From contig NC_087069.1 in the NCBI RefSeq assembly GCF_963678635.1, forward strand, positions 53,170,251 through 53,234,250: a stretch of DNA of 64,000 nucleotides. The letters are read 5' to 3'. The notes under the pieces were generated by a model. The model worked only from the letters and a program-made list of their open reading frames with translations. It was not told where the DNA came from and searched no databases. Of the stretch, positions 23,725 to 32,786 are shown one piece after another; the first letter of the stretch is position 1; every line of letters begins with the position of its first letter. The position numbers and the translations under genes were made by a program. The DNA is from Symsagittifera roscoffensis. Taxonomy: Eukaryota; Xenacoelomorpha; Acoela; Convolutidae.

Positions 23725-24246
23725 TGTTGCAGCGCAAATATAAAACAATAGTACAAATGCATATACACTCAAATGTAAGCGAGAGTATAAGTGCATATAA
23801 AGTTGAACCAAAATGTAAATGCATATAGGGACAGTAGCCAAACGTATACATGGTGCGTCCCGGCGGGTTCGGCGCCGGTTCGAATCCCGACTAGGTCATT
23901 TCCTTTCTAGAACTCGAATGTGCACCGAACCTGATGGGATGCTCCGTAACCAGGTTCGGTCCCCCCAAAACCCATTTTAACCGTCTTTTCGCTCTAATTT
24001 GGTTCAGCCTTGATTAAGGCTGACCTTTAAAAAGAGCAATTTGTCTCAAGGACAAATACTGGCCATTTTTGCAGCTTGCTTTGAGTTATGCAGTTTATTG
24101 TGGCCGATGTTACCGATGATAAAGCTTGTTGAAAATTATAAATTATCGTTATATTTTCAAACTTCCGGAGTTATTTTGCCGAGAAAATACTCATTAATTA
24201 AAGTGTTTGAAAACCGTTTTTTATATAATCGTGGAGATTTACGCGC
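23725..24246 (-). repeat. 3' LTR of the BEL/Pao element (522 bp)
   Basis: On the minus strand it starts TGTGCGCGTAAATCTCCAC and ends GCAACA. A TATATAAAAAA box lies about 25 bases in, and an AATAAA signal at about 24088-24093. The gag-pol frame runs about 90 bases into it, its last codons using the LTR start. A purine-rich GGGGTGGAGGATG stretch sits just before it, the likely polypurine tract. The plus strand contains an exact tRNA B-box (GGTTCGAATCC near 23876). Confidence 0.8.
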
Positions 24247-27200
24247 ACATTTTGCTGCAACATCCTCCACCCCTAAACAAGGAAGAACGGGAGCGAGCTT
24301 TACGGTCGGGCGGGTCAGTTCGCTCGTAACGGTCTTTATGTCGGCGGATCGCGCGCATCCGTCTTTGCCGTAGTGTAGTTTAGCAATACGGGCGAGTGGG
24401 TAATGCCCACGTGGGCTGTCGGGTTCGACTACCCAAACCAAGTCGCCGGTTTTCAGTGTGACATCCGAATCATTATGCCACTTTGCTCTCTTGTTGAGAG
24501 ATGGTACATATTCACGCAGCCAGCGTGACCAAACTGCGTTAGCGTACGATTGTGCTCTGGCGTAACGCTTTTTATGATCAAAGTTATCTTCGAAACTTAA
24601 CGACGGGAAGCTAGCTGCGCTGTGACCGAGAATGAAGTGATTCGGGGTGAGTGCCTCTAGGTCGTGCGGATCGGAACTGACCGGAGTGATCGGTCTTGCG
24701 TTAAGTAATTGTTCAACTAGGCAGAGCGTTGTTCCTAGAACTTCCTCAGTTAATCTCCTGCTGCCTAATATGTCGTACAACACTCGCTTAACACTTCTCA
24801 CTAGCCGCTCCCAGGCGCCGCCGTGATGAGGGGCACTGGGCGGGTTAAACTTCCACTTAACGCCTTTGTGGACGAAAACGGCCGGGGCGACTTTGTTCCA
24901 ATTTTGGACACAGGATAGGAGCTCCTTTTGAGCACCAACAAAATTCGTGCCATTGTCAGAAAGAATGGTTTTGGGGGTACCTCGCCTTGCAATAAATCGC
25001 TCTACGCCCATGACGCAGGAACTAGTATCGAGAGATGGAACCAACTCGATGTGAACTGCTCGAGTCGTGAGGCAGGTAAATAGGAAACCCCATCTCTTTT
25101 CGGTACTTCGGCGTATTGGCACTTGAAACGGGCCAAAGTAATCAACACCTGTGTTGGAGAAAGGAGGCTGCTTGTAACCCAGTCTTTCAATCGGTAGGTC
25201 AGACATAATGGGCACAACTGTTTTTGCTTTGCGCTTACGGCATGTTATGCAAGTATTTTCGATGTTCCCAAGTAACCAGCGCAACTTCAGAACAATGTAT
25301 TTCAACTGAACTACAGCACGCATGTAATCCAACCCCTGATGTGCATGTTGAAAGTGCATATGCCTAATCAACATATGAGCAACTCGGTGTCGACCATCCA
25401 GTATTATTGGATGTTTGCTATCAAAGTCGGTATCAACAAGACGGCTGATACGTCCAGTTGAACGCAGGATGCCAGCTGGGCCGATGAACGGAGAATATTT
25501 AGCAATCCGACTTTTCTTTGTTATCAGTTTATCGGACTGAAGTATTTTCACTTCGGCAGGAAATGATTCGGACTGAGCGAGATAAATGAGCTTCTGCTCG
25601 GCAATATCTAACTCGGACGGGTCGGTTATTTCCAGCGTTTTTGTACGGAAGTGTTTATGCGATGGTAGCACACGAAGCATAAATGCTAAAACACGTTTGT
25701 ACTTTACAATTGAGCTGAATTTATCCCAATTTTTAAACAGACGGATCGACGGCACTTTCTCAGATGAAGCATCAACAACAAACGTAGATGCAGTCTCAAG
25801 GCATGTATCAATGTCACAGAGTGGGCCTTTTAATTGGATCTTTTTGATGACATCAGTGTACGACTTGAATGGCCAATCACATGTCCTCAATATACTAGGG
25901 CCTCTAACCCAGCTGCTATCCTTGAGGGCTTCCGAAGAAATCCCTCGTGTGCCGGTATCAGCTGGGTTATCACCACTGAGTACATGATTCCATTGATCAA
26001 TGGTGGTGGACTCCAAGATTTCACCAGTGCGGTTTCCAACAAACACAGGAAGTTTGTTGCACGAGTTAAGCCACTGGAGAACGGTGGTAGAATCAGTCCA
26101 CATGAATACATTGCTTACTTTAAAAGTAAGCGCTTTCAAAATCTCTTCTTTGAGTCGAGTCGCAAGCAGAGCAGCCTGAAGCTCTAACTTGGGAATGGAG
26201 AGCATCTTCATAGGCGCTACACGGGCTTTCCCAAATACAAAAGCTAACTCAGTCTTTTGCGATTTAGCAAGTCGGGCTCGGAGAAACGATACGGCGCAAA
26301 AAACGTCCTGCGAACTATCACCGAACGTGTGAAGTTCACAGCGGTCGAACGGTTCGGTAAAGTAGCTACGAGGTATGGTCAGAGTACCTAATAGTGGAAG
26401 TCCTGAGTGCCAATCTAGAAATTGTTGTTTAATTTCCTCTGGGAGATCATCATCCCACTTTTGACCACTGATTCTCCATATGTCTTTTAGTAAAAGGCGC
26501 GCTTTCACAGTATATGGAGCTACCAGTCCTATTGGATCAAAAACTGAGGAAACAAAACTCAACACGGTGCGTTGAGTAATTGCTTTATCTAGTGGTCGAT
26601 CAACACCTCTACTTACTACTAGGGTATCTTTTACATGATCCCACCTGAGACCAAGAACATGCGACGATTGGTCTGGACTCTTACAAATATCCTTAACTGA
26701 CGGGTTGGACTCACGGTTGTCCGGATTAAGAGCGGTTGTAACTTCGGGTACATTGCTAACAAACTTTGTCAGGTTAAACCCACCTAATTTGAGCATTGCG
26801 ACTAAGTCTTTGCTTAGGCTAAGAGCGTCAGCGGTATTTTCGAACGAGTCAAGATAGTCGTCCATGTAAAACTTCTGGACAACGGCTGAAGCGGCTTCGG
26901 GGTATTCAGTTTGATTATCAGAAGCAGTTTTTTGTAGCGCGAAATTCGCACAAGTTGGCGAATCACGAGCGCCAAAAATATGACGGGTGTATTGGTGAAC
27001 CACCACACTTGAAGTGGGGTCCTCCCGCCACAAAAAACGGAGAGACGGTTGATCTCGCGCAAGTACTCCAACTTGTAAGAACATACCTTCTATGTCCGCT
27101 GAGACGGCGTACTTGTGTTGACGGAACCTCAACAGTACAAAAATAAGATTTTGAAGGAGATCCGGGCCAACCAAGAGAGATCTATTTAAGGAAGTGCCAT

Positions 27201-30200
27201 GAAATTTGGATGCTCCATTGAGCACACGGCGCACCTTGCCGGGTTTGTTCGGGTTCAAAACCGGATGGTGTGGAAGATACCACTCACGTTCGGCTCGTGA
27301 GCTGGGATCGTGCGGGTTGACGGTTATGACATATCCTTTACTTATATCTTCTCTGATTGTTTCGGTATACTTCTCGCGAAGTAACGGATCTTTATCTAAT
27401 CTTTTCTCTAACGACTTTAATTGGGCTAATGAAGAATAATAATTGTTAGGCAAGCTAACATCATTATCACTCCACAGCATCGGTACAGTGTAACGCTCAC
27501 CATCGTGAACGGTTTCAGTTTTTAGGATCGACAAAGCACGCTTGTCTGCGGCGGAACGGGCATCTACTTGCTTGAACGCACCATACGACTCTAACTCATA
27601 CCAAGTTTTGATTTGGTCGGTCAGAGAAGTATCGTCCGTAACGCAGTTAAAGGAAGAAGAATTTAAGGACGAACGATCAGGAGACGGACCACTAATGACC
27701 CAACCTATCGGAAGTCGGACGGCGCACGGTGAGTCAAGTTCATCTCCGAAGACATGTTCGAGGGGTCTTATCGCATGATAGAAGTCCTGTCCTATAACTA
27801 TCTCAATCTCTTTGTAATTATACGCAGTCGTCTTTAACGGGGCTAGTTGCGGGTATTTGACCTGCAATTCGGAAACGTTTATAACATCGGGTCCTATATA
27901 CATGTTGTGCTTAACGAAAGCGACAAACGAAAACGAAAATTCACTTTTATTGGGCTTTGCGGAAACTTTCAAGTGAACTCGCTGAGTTTTAGATACCTTG
28001 GCTGAGTTAAAACCATCGGTCGTAACATTTACGGGCGTGCCAACTAATTTCAGACGTTCAACGAGTGCCGCGGAAACCCAAGAATGAGTGGAACCGGTGT
28101 CACAAAGTGCTAGTGCATTCGAATTTTCCGAACCAGAGGACACATCTACCAACGCAACGGGAAGAATACCTTTTGCAGTTCCCTCACAAGGTTTAACACA
28201 AGCTGCGTTATTTGCAGAAGTAGTGTTTGTTTTAGTTTGAGTCGATGGTGATCGGTCGGCCTCTTTGGGCGGGAAAACTTTCTCGGCTCCATGAAGAAGC
28301 ACATTGTGAGTGCTCTCACAGTCCTGTTTTGGGCATTTTCTTGCTTTTTGGCACTTTCGGAAGGTATGGTTGCCTTGTAAACAAGAAAAACAGAGCTTTT
28401 GTTCTGCTACATATTTAGCCCTTTGTGTTGCGTTTTTCTCTTTGAACACGGAACAGTTCCAGAGTGCATGCTGCCCTTTGCATAGCGAGCATGGAGGAAA
28501 CCTTGTCTTTTCTCTACTTTTCTCATCCTTAGAACTTACCTTAGTGTTACCTGCAAGCACTTTTGTAACTACTTTTTGTTTAACTGGTTCTTCAGACTTA
28601 CCCTTAGAATTGATCGTTTTCAGCCTCTCATGACCCTCCGCTTTTTCTTTGAGCCATTCATTGAAATCTAGCAGAGTTGGTCTATGCCATTGGCGTCTTA
28701 CGGTTTGCATCGACCATGCCTCCTTAAGGTTCGGGGGAAGCTTACTCACAGCCTGATTCAGTAAGTTAACACTTTTCAAGTCGTCGTTAAAAGACAGAGA
28801 CTTGAATACGGCAACAAGTCCAGAAATTGCAGAGGAAAATCCAATTACATTTTCCGAGTTATGCATTTTCAGCGGCGGAAAATTACTCAATTTATCTAGG
28901 TGAGCCCCTACTACAGCATGCGGCTGCCCGAATTTTCTTTGAAGAGTTGCTAATGCGTCTTTATATAGTACTCCGCTATAGCTATACTCAGCGATTGCGG
29001 ATTTTGCTTTACCCACTACGAGCGTTTTCAGATAGGTAAGCTTTTCATCGTCACTGAGTATGGCTGAATCGACCGTCGATGTGAATTGCCCAAACCACTC
29101 ATGCCAATTAAGTGGGTTGCCATCGAACTGGGTCAGCTTCCACTCAGGGAGATGATCTTTTCGGCTGTGCATGAGTATATTAACCAACTCTCGTGTCGAA
29201 AGTGGACGCTCGACGTCTGCACCAGGTGAATTACCGGGAGTTGGCTCTGTGTAATTCGAAGAGTTACCGTGACAATCAGGAACGAACGGTTGATTAGCTT
29301 GTGAAAAGTTCTCAGGCTGCGCAAAGAACACAGTCCCTCCACTTGTATAAGGAACAAAATTATTCGTAGGAACAATCGGAGTTACTGCGGAAAAAACAGT
29401 TGTCGAAGGAACGTAGTGCTGTTGAGTTGACATTAAAGGGGTAGCAACAGCTGGTCTCCACAAATTACTATAAGGATTGTAGTGGTCACTTGAAAAGTTA
29501 TAACTACTAACGGGAACACCCATATGTTGTTGTGATGGGGCTACAGGTGCTTGGTAGCCAGCTACTACTGATCCTGCAGTGTGATGACTTAAAGAAACAT
29601 GATTAACTGCTGTTGATGCAGGAACAAACGGTGTTACACCAGAAGGAACTTCTGCAGATGATGGCGGAGCAAAATAGTTTTCAGAAGTTACCGGGACTAC
29701 TGAACCTGTGTTTGGATTGCCTAGCCCCGGATGAGTGGACAAAAAAGTTTGCTGAGGCAAATTATTGGAAACAGGTTGCATGACCTGCTGTAACCCTACT
29801 GGATTGTTAACGGAAACCTGCGATCGAACCAAATTCGACCAATTATGTTGTTGTCCGTGAATGTGGTTACTGTAATACAATCCCGGATCACTAGAAGCTG
29901 CCTGGCCATTATTCACTCCTGTAAAACTTGATGAGACCAAGTAATTTGTTGATGCAGGATAAGTTGCCTCAGGAGCTGTTGAACGAACGTGCTGCTCTTG
30001 ATTGGGAACTACAACAGCATCAGGCTGATTGTGGTCGACAGATTCGACCCAGTGACGCGTACGATCCTTTTCGTCTATTGTTAGTTGTGGAGAGATTCGA
30101 GTTAAACCACTTTCCTCAGCATTCTCGCTGATTTCCGACAACTCATCTTCTAACTCAAGCCCTTTCAACTCAATTTCTGCCAGTTTTTTCCTATGTTCTT

Positions 30201-30432
30201 CAGCCAATTCTTCCAACTCTAAACTGCTTTGTTGTTCTAAAACATATTGTTTCATCTTGTTTTGCTGCTCTTTCAGTCTTAATGATACCTTTGCCTGCCT
30301 CTCAAGTTCGTCTTGTTGTTTCTTTAAAATCATTAAGTCGCGTTTTTTCTCAGAAAGTGTTTTCGACGGAGCGGCGGTATAACTAGATTTCTGAGAACCT
30401 GATTGCTGATGTCGGCTGCTTCGGTGCGACAA
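24157..30432 (-). CDS. BEL/Pao gag-pol polyprotein, 2091 aa
   Basis: Residues about 25-100 form a Lys/Glu/Gln-rich coiled coil; 130-400 are a Ser/Pro/Gln-rich linker; 405-600 a gag capsid-like domain (W-x-E-W-x-G-Q-F, then K-L-x-Y-L). Two zinc knuckles follow: C648-x2-C-x3-H-x4-C and the classic C681-x2-C-x4-H-x4-C694. The aspartic protease has DTG at 778-780. Reverse transcriptase has its first Asp at 1113 and YMDD at 1189-1192. RNase H carries D1372, E1417, D1447 and D1492. The integrase has an HHCC-type zinc region ending in C1728-x2-C1731, and the triad D1764, D1826, E1875 (D-x61-D-x48-E). Domain order PR-RT-RH-IN and the large gag-pol fusion fit BEL/Pao (peptidase A17 group). The frame is intact. 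Confidence 0.96.
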   Translation of the reverse strand: MSHRSSRHQQSGSQKSSYTAAPSKTLSEKKRDLMILKKQQDELERQAKVSLRLKEQQNKMKQYVLEQQSSLELEELAEEHRKKLAEIELKGLELEDELSEISENAEESGLTRISPQLTIDEKDRTRHWVESVDHNQPDAVVVPNQEQHVRSTAPEATYPASTNYLVSSSFTGVNNGQAASSDPGLYYSNHIHGQQHNWSNLVRSQVSVNNPVGLQQVMQPVSNNLPQQTFLSTHPGLGNPNTGSVVPVTSENYFAPPSSAEVPSGVTPFVPASTAVNHVSLSHHTAGSVVAGYQAPVAPSQQHMGVPVSSYNFSSDHYNPYSNLWRPAVATPLMSTQQHYVPSTTVFSAVTPIVPTNNFVPYTSGGTVFFAQPENFSQANQPFVPDCHGNSSNYTEPTPGNSPGADVERPLSTRELVNILMHSRKDHLPEWKLTQFDGNPLNWHEWFGQFTSTVDSAILSDDEKLTYLKTLVVGKAKSAIAEYSYSGVLYKDALATLQRKFGQPHAVVGAHLDKLSNFPPLKMHNSENVIGFSSAISGLVAVFKSLSFNDDLKSVNLLNQAVSKLPPNLKEAWSMQTVRRQWHRPTLLDFNEWLKEKAEGHERLKTINSKGKSEEPVKQKVVTKVLAGNTKVSSKDEKSREKTRFPPCSLCKGQHALWNCSVFKEKNATQRAKYVAEQKLCFSCLQGNHTFRKCQKARKCPKQDCESTHNVLLHGAEKVFPPKEADRSPSTQTKTNTTSANNAACVKPCEGTAKGILPVALVDVSSGSENSNALALCDTGSTHSWVSAALVERLKLVGTPVNVTTDGFNSAKVSKTQRVHLKVSAKPNKSEFSFSFVAFVKHNMYIGPDVINVSELQVKYPQLAPLKTTAYNYKEIEIVIGQDFYHAIRPLEHVFGDELDSPCAVRLPIGWVISGPSPDRSSLNSSSFNCVTDDTSLTDQIKTWYELESYGAFKQVDARSAADKRALSILKTETVHDGERYTVPMLWSDNDVSLPNNYYSSLAQLKSLEKRLDKDPLLREKYTETIREDISKGYVITVNPHDPSSRAEREWYLPHHPVLNPNKPGKVRRVLNGASKFHGTSLNRSLLVGPDLLQNLIFVLLRFRQHKYAVSADIEGMFLQVGVLARDQPSLRFLWREDPTSSVVVHQYTRHIFGARDSPTCANFALQKTASDNQTEYPEAASAVVQKFYMDDYLDSFENTADALSLSKDLVAMLKLGGFNLTKFVSNVPEVTTALNPDNRESNPSVKDICKSPDQSSHVLGLRWDHVKDTLVVSRGVDRPLDKAITQRTVLSFVSSVFDPIGLVAPYTVKARLLLKDIWRISGQKWDDDLPEEIKQQFLDWHSGLPLLGTLTIPRSYFTEPFDRCELHTFGDSSQDVFCAVSFLRARLAKSQKTELAFVFGKARVAPMKMLSIPKLELQAALLATRLKEEILKALTFKVSNVFMWTDSTTVLQWLNSCNKLPVFVGNRTGEILESTTIDQWNHVLSGDNPADTGTRGISSEALKDSSWVRGPSILRTCDWPFKSYTDVIKKIQLKGPLCDIDTCLETASTFVVDASSEKVPSIRLFKNWDKFSSIVKYKRVLAFMLRVLPSHKHFRTKTLEITDPSELDIAEQKLIYLAQSESFPAEVKILQSDKLITKKSRIAKYSPFIGPAGILRSTGRISRLVDTDFDSKHPIILDGRHRVAHMLIRHMHFQHAHQGLDYMRAVVQLKYIVLKLRWLLGNIENTCITCRKRKAKTVVPIMSDLPIERLGYKQPPFSNTGVDYFGPFQVPIRRSTEKRWGFLFTCLTTRAVHIELVPSLDTSSCVMGVERFIARRGTPKTILSDNGTNFVGAQKELLSCVQNWNKVAPAVFVHKGVKWKFNPPSAPHHGGAWERLVRSVKRVLYDILGSRRLTEEVLGTTLCLVEQLLNARPITPVSSDPHDLEALTPNHFILGHSAASFPSLSFEDNFDHKKRYARAQSYANAVWSRWLREYVPSLNKRAKWHNDSDVTLKTGDLVWVVEPDSPRGHYPLARIAKLHYGKDGCARSADIKTVTSELTRPTVKLAPVLPCLGVEDVAAKCARKSPRLYKKRFSNTLINEYFLGKITPEV

Positions 30433-30631
30433 CTTAGAGCGGGTATCTGTTTTATGCGACCGGGGTTTTTCACTTTTTCAGAATGATGAGAAACTTTTGA
30501 GCTGCTATCTATTTTGTCCGGCTCTGTTACTGCCTCAAAACTTGTTTTATATGTGATAGCTTCCTGCAGAACTTTATCGTTGCTTTGAGTCAACTTAAGA
30601 GACCTATGCGACGGCTACGTTACGCTAAAGT

Positions 30632-31150
30632 ACCAATGGGGTGGGGAAATTAAGTAGGTCGGTTGAACTCCAACAACGCACACGGAGTAAACCTGAGGAT
30701 GAAAGAATTCAACTTAACTCACTTAATATCACCGTACCTGGCCACTTAACATTAGTGTCGCGCAACGAAGTCAATAATCGGACGAGCTGAAACGGCTTAG
30801 ATTCACTTGAACCAATGGGGTGGGGAAATTAAGTAGGTCGGTTGAACTCCAACAACGCACACGGAGTAAACCTGAGGATGAAAGAATTCAACTTAACTCA
30901 CTTAATATCACAGTACCTGACCACTTAACATTAGTGTCGCGCAACGAAGTCAATAATCGGACGGGCTGAAACGGCTTAGAATTACTTGAAGCGTACTGGC
31001 TTTCAGTTTCACCAATGTGGGTATGGGATCAGGCAAATTGGTTAAGTTCCAACAACACACGCGGAAAAAACCTGAGGATGAAAAAACTCAACTTAATTTG
31101 CCTGATATTACGCTACCAGACCACTTACTACAAGGTTGGTGTCATGTTAC
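30632..31150 (-). repeat. Three tandem repeats in the BEL/Pao leader (about 180 bp each)
   Basis: Copies start with ACCAATG at 30632, 30811 and 31011. The first two are nearly identical with a 179-bp period; the third is clearly diverged and 200 bp away. They lie between the gag-pol start and the leader ORFs. Tandem repeats in the leader of an LTR element may hold promoter or packaging signals; this is inference. Confidence 0.9.
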
Positions 31151-31623
31151 AGCACAGTTTCGCAGAATTATGGGGACGTTTTGAGGAATTTTTGGCAATT
31201 TTTTACTTTTTTCCCAAAATTTTTCGGAAAACTTTGGTCAGCAGGTTCGAGTCGTAAACCAATCCAAAAAACTAGTCCAGTACCTCTTGTCTATGTTCCG
31301 TTTTTCTGGATCAAAATTCTGTTCAAAAAATATCCAAAAATTTTTGGTATCGAGAAAAAATTACCACTTGTAGCTTGCTTTGAGTTGGGATACACAATAA
31401 CACATCGTACGTAATTTTATTGCAAAGAATGGTTTGTAAAGATTAGACTAGTCTTACAGTTTTTGACGATTTTGGAGATTTTCGGCACCGGAAATTTCTC
31501 TCTCACGAGTCTGAACAACTGCACTCACAAGTCCCACTGAAGCAAACCACTGAAACTGTTCGTAACCACTGAAACCTGAAACTGGTCGTCAAGTTCCTTG
31601 ATGAGTTCGGGAAGTTGAGATGC

Positions 31624-32075
31624 TTATGGGATATCGGCCTGTGGTCTTTGAATCCAGTGATAGTTTCGCCTCTGCACCACTGCTGCCTCTATATTGTTGG
31701 GTCTATTTCTACTCTGCTGTGCAATTTGCCGCGGAGATGGTATACCCTCAATTGTGTAGTCCTCGCTGGATGTAGTATTCTCTTCACTTTCTCTATTCAC
31801 TGGGGTAGAGGGTATTTCCTCCAAACTGGACAAGGATTCACCCGCGATGGCAGAAACTCCGAACGCGGACTGGGGTTAGAACAGGAATTGCTAGCTGGCA
31901 ACTCCTCTTCCTCGTAGAGTGGAATACCGCTTCCTCTTTTCTGGTACTCTAAGTCTCCCTTCTCTTCCGTACTTTCCACAACTGTTTGGGTTCGACGCCT
32001 TCCACGTATCTCAGCGAGAATGGGTTTTTGGTTTGAATGGCTTTCGTGATATTGTAACTGCTGCTCGTTTGACAA
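31624..32075 (-). CDS. Two overlapping small ORFs in the BEL/Pao leader
   Basis: Minus-strand frames 32075-31797 (92 codons, Gln/Glu/Arg-rich) and 31833-31624 (69 codons, Glu/Ser/Asn-rich) overlap in different frames. The first starts about 45 bases after the primer-binding region. Both are acidic and polar and could be halves of one frame separated by a shift, but I cannot show that either is translated. No family recognised. Confidence 0.3.
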
Positions 32076-32117
32076 ATGTTTGCTCGGTTGAAGCTGGTGT
32101 TGGTCAAGGGTTCAAGG

Positions 32118-32141
32118 GTTCGAGTCCCTTGTGGGGCGCCA
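32118..32141 (-). promoter_or_regulatory. tRNA primer-binding site of the BEL/Pao element
   Basis: The minus strand has TGGCGCCCCACAAGGGA three bases after the 5' LTR remnant. The plus strand reads as a tRNA 3' end: AAGGG-TTCGAGT-CCCTT forms a perfect T-arm (5-bp stem, 7-base loop), followed by a 7-base acceptor strand, one discriminator base and CCA. The match therefore extends past the usual 18 bases into the T arm. I cannot say which tRNA it is. Confidence 0.8.
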
Positions 32142-32144
32142 AAA

Positions 32145-32196
32145 TGTGCGCGTAAATTAAGTGGAGATTTACGCCCAGTGGAGATTTACGCGCACA
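32145..32196 (-). repeat. 5' LTR remnant, 52 bp, rearranged
   Basis: On the minus strand it begins with the same 19 bases as the 3' LTR (TGTGCGCGTAAATCTCCAC), repeats GCGTAAATCTCCACT once more, and ends with an inverted piece ATTTACGCGCACA, giving a 13-bp terminal palindrome. About 470 bp of LTR are missing compared with the 3' LTR. The insertion, or the assembly, lost most of this LTR. Confidence 0.65.
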
Positions 32197-32201
32197 ACAA
32201 C
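32197..32201. repeat. Target-site duplication of BEL/Pao element (right)
   Basis: ACAAC directly after the element end, matching 23720-23724; module B resumes here. Confidence 0.85.
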
Positions 32202-32204
32202 CAA

Positions 32205-32786
32205 TTTTTTTTTATCCCTACTTGGAGCGCTGGTCGCTCAGCTGCTTTCGACGTCACCGTGACATCCCCGCTGCAGTTATCTCTTCTCTCTCGTGCGGCG
32301 GAGACCCCCGGGGCGTCCCTGGAAGTTGCTGAGGACCGCAAATTTTTGAAACACGAGAAAAACTGTGAGGAACAAGGAATCAGTTTTTTCCCGTTAGCAG
32401 TCGAAACGCTCGGGGGTTGGTCCGCTTTAGCTATCAAAACCCTCAAGTCAAATGCTATCCTCGCTGATGCCAGACGTTCTGGTTCACGTGACGCTCGTGT
32501 TGCCCCAGTTCGCCTTCTCCAGAGCCTCTCAGTGTGCCTCATGAGAGGAAACGCCACTATGATTGTCAGCCGGGCCATCTAGTCTTGTGCAGTTTATTAC
32601 GTTTTTTGCATTCCCAATTCTAGTGCTCCTTTGTTCCTTTGCTGTTAGCGCAAATTAGTTTTTTTTTTTTTATTTTTTTTTTTTTAATTGAAAATTCTTA
32701 AATTTGACATAGTAAATTGTGGAAAAAACTTTAGTAGTATTATTGTATTCTTGCATTAGTTTAAATCTAACTATACAGTTGAGCTT
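32205..32786 (+). mobile_element. Truncated non-LTR retrotransposon tail, module B
   Basis: Fuller version of the fragment at 18981-19453. The frame is open from about 32213 to the stop at 32582 and shows, in order, the W-S-A-G-R-x-A-A-F-D-V string, PLAVETLGGW, a 35-residue part absent from the A copy, and RGNATMI. This is the C-terminal domain, after the reverse transcriptase, of a retroelement protein common in invertebrate genomes. It keeps the T-rich 3' region (two T runs). It is 5'-truncated and cannot move on its own. Confidence 0.78.

Larger units (their letters stand above)
23725..32196 (-). mobile_element. BEL/Pao LTR retrotransposon, complete insertion, 8472 bp
   Basis: Coding strand is minus. 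Order along the element: 5' LTR remnant (32145-32196), primer-binding site (32141 downward), leader with small ORFs and three tandem repeats, one long gag-pol frame (30432-24157), and 3' LTR (24246-23725). Both ends are TG...CA, and 5-bp duplications of ACAAC flank it. The flanks rejoin to the sequence of module A, which serves as an empty site. The reading frame is uninterrupted with all expected catalytic residues, suggesting a young insertion, yet the two LTRs differ strongly in length. Related to Belpaoviridae-type retroelements; no envelope-like frame is visible. Confidence 0.93.

Noticed and set aside
24041-30131. Plus-strand frames opposite the BEL/Pao polyprotein
   Set aside because: Antisense shadows of the intact gag-pol frame.
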